Shown: positions 33,824 to 37,731 of the stretch, in pieces
How the letters are laid out: each line of letters starts with the position of its first letter
Position numbering within the stretch: position 1 is the stretch's first letter
NCBI GenBank assembly: GCA_028274765.1
Contig: JAQCND010000373.1
Span: 1 to 37,731, forward strand
Direction: 5' to 3'
Length of the DNA: 37,731 bases
Origin: Bradymonadaceae bacterium
GTDB lineage: Bacteria; Myxococcota_A; Bradymonadia; Bradymonadales; Bradymonadaceae
The notes under the pieces: generated by a model
The model's input: only the letters and a program-made list of their open reading frames with translations
What the model was told of the DNA's origin: nothing
The model's database searches: none
Translations under genes and position numbers: made by a program

Positions 33824-34909
33824 TCACCAGGGCGTGAGCTCGCCCGACTCGATGTCCTTGAGCTTCTGGGCCTCGAAATGCGTCTGGAGGGGTTCGATCA
33901 GCCGATCGACATCGCCGTCGAGGATGGCCTCGAACTGGTGGGTCGTGTGGTCGATGCGATGATCGGTGATCCGGTTCTGCGGAAAGTTGTAGGTGCGGAT
34001 GCGCTCCGAACGGTCGCCACTTCCGACCTGCTCGCGGCGGTCCGCTTCACGAGACTGGCGTTGTTCCTCTCGCTTGGCCTCCAGCAGGCGAGTCTTGAGG
34101 ACTCGCATGGCCTTGGCCTTGTTCTGGTGCTGGCTCTTTTCGTCCTGACAGGTCACGACCGTCCCGGTTGGGAGGTGTTCGATCCGAATCGCCGAATCGG
34201 TGACGTTGGCGTGCTGACCACCGGGCCCGCTCGACCGGAAGCTCTCGATATCGAGGTCCGACGGATCGATTTTTACCTCGACGTCCTCGGCCTCGGGGAG
34301 CACGGCGACCGTCACGGCCGAGGTGTGGATGCGGCCTCCACTCTCCGTATCGGGGACGCGTTGTACGCGATGGACGCCCGCCTCGTGTTTGAGTCGGCTG
34401 TAGACGTCGTCGCCCTCGACGATCGCAATGATCTCCTTGAATCCTCCCTTGCCGGTGGTGTTCGAGTCGACGATGTCGATATCCCACCCGTGGTCCTCGG
34501 CGTATCGACTGTACATCCGAAAGAGATCGGCGGCGAAAAGCGCGGCTTCTTCGCCGCCCGTTCCCGCGCGGATCTCGAGGAGAATGTCTTTGTCGTCCAT
34601 CGGATCGTCTGGGATGATCAACTCCCGAAGTCTCTCCTCGAGCAACGCGTGTTCGCGTTCGAGCGTCTCGAGCTCCCGTTCGGCCATCGCCTGGATATCG
34701 GGATCGTCGTCCTCGCGCAGGAGTTTGTTCTCCTCGATCTCTTCTTCGACCTCCTGGTAGCGCGAGTACGCCTCGACAATCTCCTTGAGGTGGGCGTGCT
34801 CCTGAGCCACCTCTTGATACTCATCGGGCGACTCCGTCAATTCGGGGTCGGCGAGGCGTGCCTCCAGTTCGCGATATCGATCTTCGACTTCGTCGAGCTG
34901 TTCGAACAT
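33824..34909 (-). CDS. prfA: Peptide chain release factor 1
   Basis: RF1 reads UAA and UAG stop codons and triggers peptide release on the ribosome. The 361-residue protein has an acidic, helical domain 1, the tripeptide anticodon region RVPDTES (PxT at 186-188, here PDT; PAT, PVT and PET occur in other RF1s), and the universal GGQ at 230-232 in SSGPGGQHANVTDSAIR. Downstream LGSGDRS-like (VGSGDRSERIRTYNFPQ) confirms RF1. The track starts at 35023; I use the ATG at 34909, where homology begins. Its ribosome site is poor. It lies 136 bp after rho. The companions often found here, rpmE before and prmC after, are missing, since hutH converges from the other side. Confidence 0.96.
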   Translation of the reverse strand: MFEQLDEVEDRYRELEARLADPELTESPDEYQEVAQEHAHLKEIVEAYSRYQEVEEEIEENKLLREDDDPDIQAMAERELETLEREHALLEERLRELIIPDDPMDDKDILLEIRAGTGGEEAALFAADLFRMYSRYAEDHGWDIDIVDSNTTGKGGFKEIIAIVEGDDVYSRLKHEAGVHRVQRVPDTESGGRIHTSAVTVAVLPEAEDVEVKIDPSDLDIESFRSSGPGGQHANVTDSAIRIEHLPTGTVVTCQDEKSQHQNKAKAMRVLKTRLLEAKREEQRQSREADRREQVGSGDRSERIRTYNFPQNRITDHRIDHTTHQFEAILDGDVDRLIEPLQTHFEAQKLKDIESGELTPW

Positions 34910-34965
34910 ACTCGGACACCCGCGGAGGAAGTTCGACAACCGGAACATCGCTCCGGTTTCGCATC

Positions 34966-35011
34966 TCGAAGCGCCTCGGCGAGCTCTCAACGAGCCCGGG
35001 AGACGCTTCGA
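34966..35011 (-). other. Hairpin in the rho-prfA gap
   Basis: TCGAAGCG (34966-34973) pairs with CGCTTCGA (35004-35011) around 30 nt that contain further GC pairing, and a second hairpin (AACCGGA/TCCGGTT) lies nearer prfA at about 34938-34958. Neither has a T-run. They may weaken read-through or stabilise RNA ends between rho and prfA. Confidence 0.35.
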
Positions 35012-35045
35012 GGCAGAGACCAACTGTTGTCTCGAACGCGCTGGC

Positions 35046-36296
35046 TCAGTTGTTGTTCATCGAAGCCAGGAATTCCTCGTTGTTTTCGGTCTGTCCCATT
35101 TTGTCGAGGAGGAACTCCATCGAGTCGACGACGTTCAACGGATGGAGAAGCTGGCGGAGCACCCAGACGCGGTTGAGCTCGTTTTCGGTCAAAAGCAACT
35201 CTTCCTTTCGCGTGCCCGACTTCTGGATGTCGAGACAGGGAAAGATGCGCTTCTCCATCAGTTTGCGGTTGAGGTGAATCTCGCAGTTACCCGTTCCTTT
35301 GAACTCTTCGAAGATGACTTCGTCCATGCGGCTGCCGGTGTCGATCAGCGCCGTCGCGACGATCGTCAGACTTCCGCCACCCTCGATGTTGCGCGCGGCT
35401 CCGAAGAAGCTCTTGGGCTTGTGGAGCGCGTTGGAGTCGACACCACCGGAGAGAATTTTTCCCGATGGCGGCACGACGGTATTGTAGGCTCGCGCCAGGC
35501 GCGTAATCGAGTCGAGCAGGATGACGACGTCGCGATCGTGTTCGACGAGTCGCTTGGCCTTGTCGATGACCATCTCGGCGACCTGGACGTGGCGATCCGC
35601 CGGTTCGTCGAAGGTCGAGGAGATGACCTCGCCGTCGACGGTCCGCTCCATGTCCGTCACCTCCTCCGGCCGCTCGTCGATCAGCAGCACGATGAGGCTC
35701 GTCTCGTCGTGGTTTTCGGTGACGGCGTTGGCGATGTTCTGGAGCATCACCGTCTTACCCGCTCGAGGTGGGGAGACGATCAGTCCGCGCTGGCCTTTGC
35801 CGATGGGGGTCAGCAGATCGAGAATCCGAAGCGTGTAGTTGTCCGATTCACACTCCAGGTGGAGTTTTTCCATCGGATACAGCGGCGTGAGGTTCTCGAA
35901 CAGGATCTTGTCCTGACTCTTTTCGGGATCCTCGCCGTTGATCTCTTCGACTTTCAGCAGGGCGAAGTATCGCTCGTCGTCCTTCGGCGGACGGATCTGG
36001 CCGCTGACCGTATCCCCGGTGTGGAGGTTGAATCGCCGGATCTGGCTCGGCGAGACGTAGATGTCGTCCGGCCCGGGGAGGTAGTTGTAGTCCGGAGCGC
36101 GGAGGAACCCGAACCCGTCCGGGAGGACTTCGAGGACACCCTCGCCGTAAATGTCGCCATCCTCCTCGGTTTTGGCCTTCAGTAGACTGAAGATGAGCTC
36201 CTGTTTGCGCATGTTGGCGGGGTCGTCGATCCCGGCCTCTTGGGCCATGTCGGTGAGTTCCCCCATCTCCTTTTCTTTCAGTTCACTCATGTTCAT
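35046..36296 (-). CDS. rho: Transcription termination factor Rho
   Basis: Rho is the hexameric RNA helicase that ends transcription at C-rich rut sites. The 416-residue length is close to E. coli Rho (419). The N-terminal helical domain starts [22 protein letters not shown]1-type [16 protein letters not shown] (60 onwards) forms the primary RNA site, Walker A is PPRAGKT (176-182), Walker B is near [17 protein letters not shown], and the R-loop segment is [22 protein letters not shown]. The track starts at 36374; I choose the ATG at 36296 with GAGGAG 6 nt upstream (a second ATG two codons later is less well spaced). A near-consensus promoter and a long C-rich leader upstream suggest that Rho limits its own synthesis, as known in E. 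coli. Confidence 0.97.
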   Translation of the reverse strand: MNMSELKEKEMGELTDMAQEAGIDDPANMRKQELIFSLLKAKTEEDGDIYGEGVLEVLPDGFGFLRAPDYNYLPGPDDIYVSPSQIRRFNLHTGDTVSGQIRPPKDDERYFALLKVEEINGEDPEKSQDKILFENLTPLYPMEKLHLECESDNYTLRILDLLTPIGKGQRGLIVSPPRAGKTVMLQNIANAVTENHDETSLIVLLIDERPEEVTDMERTVDGEVISSTFDEPADRHVQVAEMVIDKAKRLVEHDRDVVILLDSITRLARAYNTVVPPSGKILSGGVDSNALHKPKSFFGAARNIEGGGSLTIVATALIDTGSRMDEVIFEEFKGTGNCEIHLNRKLMEKRIFPCLDIQKSGTRKEELLLTENELNRVWVLRQLLHPLNVVDSMEFLLDKMGQTENNEEFLASMNNN

Positions 36297-36876
36297 AAGA
36301 GACTCCTCGTGGTGTGGCTCGAAGAACGTATGCGAAAGTGGAAAGATCCAATGATGTGATATCCATCGCTCCAAAAGGGGACCGACCGCGCGAGATGTAT
36401 CAGACGAGATCGAGTCGCCAGATGCGACGAACGGACAAAGTGAACCGTGCTTCCCCGCGGCCAGTTCTCATCGCTTTGGCCTCTCTTCACGGGGGGCGAC
36501 GCCGGATGCCTGGAATGGCCCCGGTCTCACTCGAGACCGAGGGACCGAGGATCATCGGAACATTCAGTGGCGTCCCGGGTCCGACCTCGTACCGGCCTCG
36601 GATGCGATCTCGACAAATCCCCCGCCGTGGATGACGGTCGAATGGACATCAAATGCGCGGTTGTCAGAAGGGGATGGTGTCAGGGAGTGGAGGGGGGGAC
36701 ACAAGCTGTCGTCCCTCTGGGTCGACTCACACTCGGATCGCACGTATTGCTCAATGAATGGGCTGGGGGAAGGTCGAAGGTCTGGACGACATAGCAGCTC
36801 GAGTCGATCGACGATCGAAAACGAGTGGCCTCGTGAAGAAAAGGGACCAGATACTCAATCCGCTGCTACGGTCAGT
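36297..36876 (-). promoter_or_regulatory. Long untranslated leader of rho
   Basis: About 570 bp separate the predicted rho start point (near 36870) from the rho ATG. I find no believable gene on either strand. Transcribed leftwards, this RNA contains the C-rich stretch at 36659-36700, with a small GGGAC/GTCCC stem (36696-36715) beside it. Long leaders in which Rho terminates early are known for rho in other bacteria; its use here is inferred. The remaining 73 bp between the promoter and the transferase stop (36906-36978) show nothing else. Confidence 0.5.
36659..36700 (-). promoter_or_regulatory. C-rich, G-poor rut-like element in the rho leader
   Basis: By hand count this 42-nt RNA segment (minus strand, starting GTCCCCCCCTCCACTCCC) has 24 C and 3 G, with repeated pyrimidine-C dinucleotides. 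That bias is the hallmark of Rho loading sites, and it lies about 170 nt into the predicted rho mRNA. Confidence 0.5.
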
Positions 36877-36905
36877 TTTATAAGCACCACCTCTACCCGT
36901 GTCAA
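36877..36905 (-). promoter_or_regulatory. Near-consensus sigma-70 promoter for rho
   Basis: On the minus strand a perfect TTGACA (36905-36900) is followed after exactly 17 nt by TATAAA (36882-36877), one base from the -10 consensus. It is the best promoter I see in the window and points at rho, with no other gene between. Confidence 0.8.
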
Positions 36906-36978
36906 CAGGGTTGTGGGAAGTGTTGATGCACACCCCCTTGGATGTGATGTGTTCGAGGAATGGATGACGACGTCACCA

Positions 36979-37704
36979 TCATTCGGCATGGAGTTGTTCG
37001 ACGTGAGACTCGGCAGCGGCGAGGTCGTCGGGCGTGTTGATGTTGAACCGAGTGCCTTCGAACGGCTCGACAGCTATCGCGCCCCCACGATCGACGAGCC
37101 ATTCGATGGCATCGGGCAGTTCGTATTCGCCTCGGTTGCTCGGCTCGATCTGGCGACACGCCTCGAATATCGCCGGCGGAAGCGTATATCCCCCGAGAGG
37201 CACGAGCGTCGAGGGGGGATCGTCGGGCTTCTCGACCAGCCCGACGACTCGTTCCGCTTCATCGAGTTCGAGAACCGCCGTACGACGCGCTTCCTCTCGG
37301 GAGACGCGCTCGGTCAAAGTCGTTACGTCGGCGCCCATCTCGTCACGGAGTGCCATCATGCGACGGAGCGCACAATCCGGGAGAAGATTGTCGCCGTTGA
37401 TCGAAAGGAAAGGACCATCGATGGCGTCGGCAGCACACTCGTGGGCGTGTGCCAGGCCGAGTTGCTCCTTCTGGACCACGTACGTCAACGAGACCCCACC
37501 ATACTGAGTCCCGAGCGCCTCGACGAGTCGGTCGCGTTGATATCCCACCACGATCACGGCTTCGTCGATGCCCACCCGGGCGATCCCCTCCAGAATCCGT
37601 CCGATCAACGGCTGGCCAGCGATGTCAACGAGGGGTTTGGGGCGATCGTCGGTGAGCGAACCGAGTCGCGTGCCACGTCCGGCGGCGGGAATCAAGGCCT
37701 GCAT
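36979..37704 (-). CDS. Sugar-phosphate nucleotidyltransferase
   Basis: This 241-residue enzyme transfers a nucleotide to a sugar-1-phosphate to make an activated sugar for envelope polysaccharide, as RmlA- or GalU-type enzymes do. It has the N-terminal signature PAAGRGTRLGSLTDDRPKPLV with the nucleotide-binding loop and catalytic Arg/Lys, the metal aspartate in FLSINGDNLL, GLVEKPDDPP, LGGYTLPPAIFE and FNINTPDDL near the end. The length suits a single catalytic domain without the GlmU-type beta-helix. Sequence alone does not tell glucose, mannose or another sugar, nor UTP from dTTP or CTP. The ATG at 37704 has no clear ribosome site. It is upstream of rho on the same strand, but rho has its own promoter. 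Confidence 0.88.
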   Translation of the reverse strand: MQALIPAAGRGTRLGSLTDDRPKPLVDIAGQPLIGRILEGIARVGIDEAVIVVGYQRDRLVEALGTQYGGVSLTYVVQKEQLGLAHAHECAADAIDGPFLSINGDNLLPDCALRRMMALRDEMGADVTTLTERVSREEARRTAVLELDEAERVVGLVEKPDDPPSTLVPLGGYTLPPAIFEACRQIEPSNRGEYELPDAIEWLVDRGGAIAVEPFEGTRFNINTPDDLAAAESHVEQLHAE

Positions 37705-37731
37705 AAGTCGTCGGGGGGGCGAGGATCGGAA

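Noticed and set aside
33998-34020. Release factor anticodon variant PDT as an oddity (RVPDTES in prfA)
   Set aside because: The middle residue of the PxT motif varies among RF1 proteins (PAT, PVT, PET), so PDT is within range.

Overview
The window reads as chromosomal DNA from a GC-rich, Gram-negative bacterium, most likely a Myxococcota/'Deltaproteobacteria' relative and perhaps Bradymonadales (inference). Grounds are an AgmX/PglI-type TonB-like protein, strongly acidic proteins throughout (Asp/Glu-rich, Lys-poor, as in halophiles), four tandem haloarchaeal-type DUF7282 domains in one lipoprotein, and many ATGA-type start/stop overlaps. I see no rRNA, tRNA, CRISPR array, insertion sequence or phage gene. 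Most genes are core metabolism and translation, so the novelty is in gene fusions, gene order and non-coding DNA.

Layout. 0-3.2 kb: a cut-off gene, an AgmX-like envelope protein and a flavin monooxygenase. 3.6-14.6 kb: a purine/histidine block, with purA-purB (+) converging on a seven-gene his operon (-; hisG-hisC-hisB-hisH-hisF-hisAIE-hisD), which is divergent from purH (+). HisG spends ATP and HisF/HisH release AICAR. PurH turns AICAR into IMP, and PurA plus PurB turn IMP into AMP. The whole adenine-recycling loop of histidine synthesis is therefore in one locus. The HisA, HisI and HisE activities sit in one fused protein. The hisG-purH gap holds overlapping divergent promoter candidates around a small palindrome.

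14.6-16.0 kb is a 1.4-kb island without convincing genes, carrying hairpins, an 80-bp tandem repeat and copies of a dispersed repeat also found near 3.4 kb. 16.0-23.4 kb (+): valS, an HELLH zinc-protease-like protein, a tetraheme cytochrome fused to a calcineurin/5'-nucleotidase-like domain, and an unrecognised acidic protein. 23.4-27.8 kb (-): prepilin peptidase, sensor kinase and sigma-54 activator, probably controlling pili or secretion. 28.3-29.9 kb (+): the DUF7282 lipoprotein.

30.0-37.7 kb: asnS with a small membrane protein (-), hutH (+), prfA (-), rho (-) and a sugar-nucleotide transferase (-). Rho has a near-consensus promoter 580 bp upstream and a long leader with a C-rich, G-poor stretch typical of Rho loading sites, which suggests autoregulation. 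Start sites were moved inward from the ORF track wherever Shine-Dalgarno sites or family alignments favoured it.
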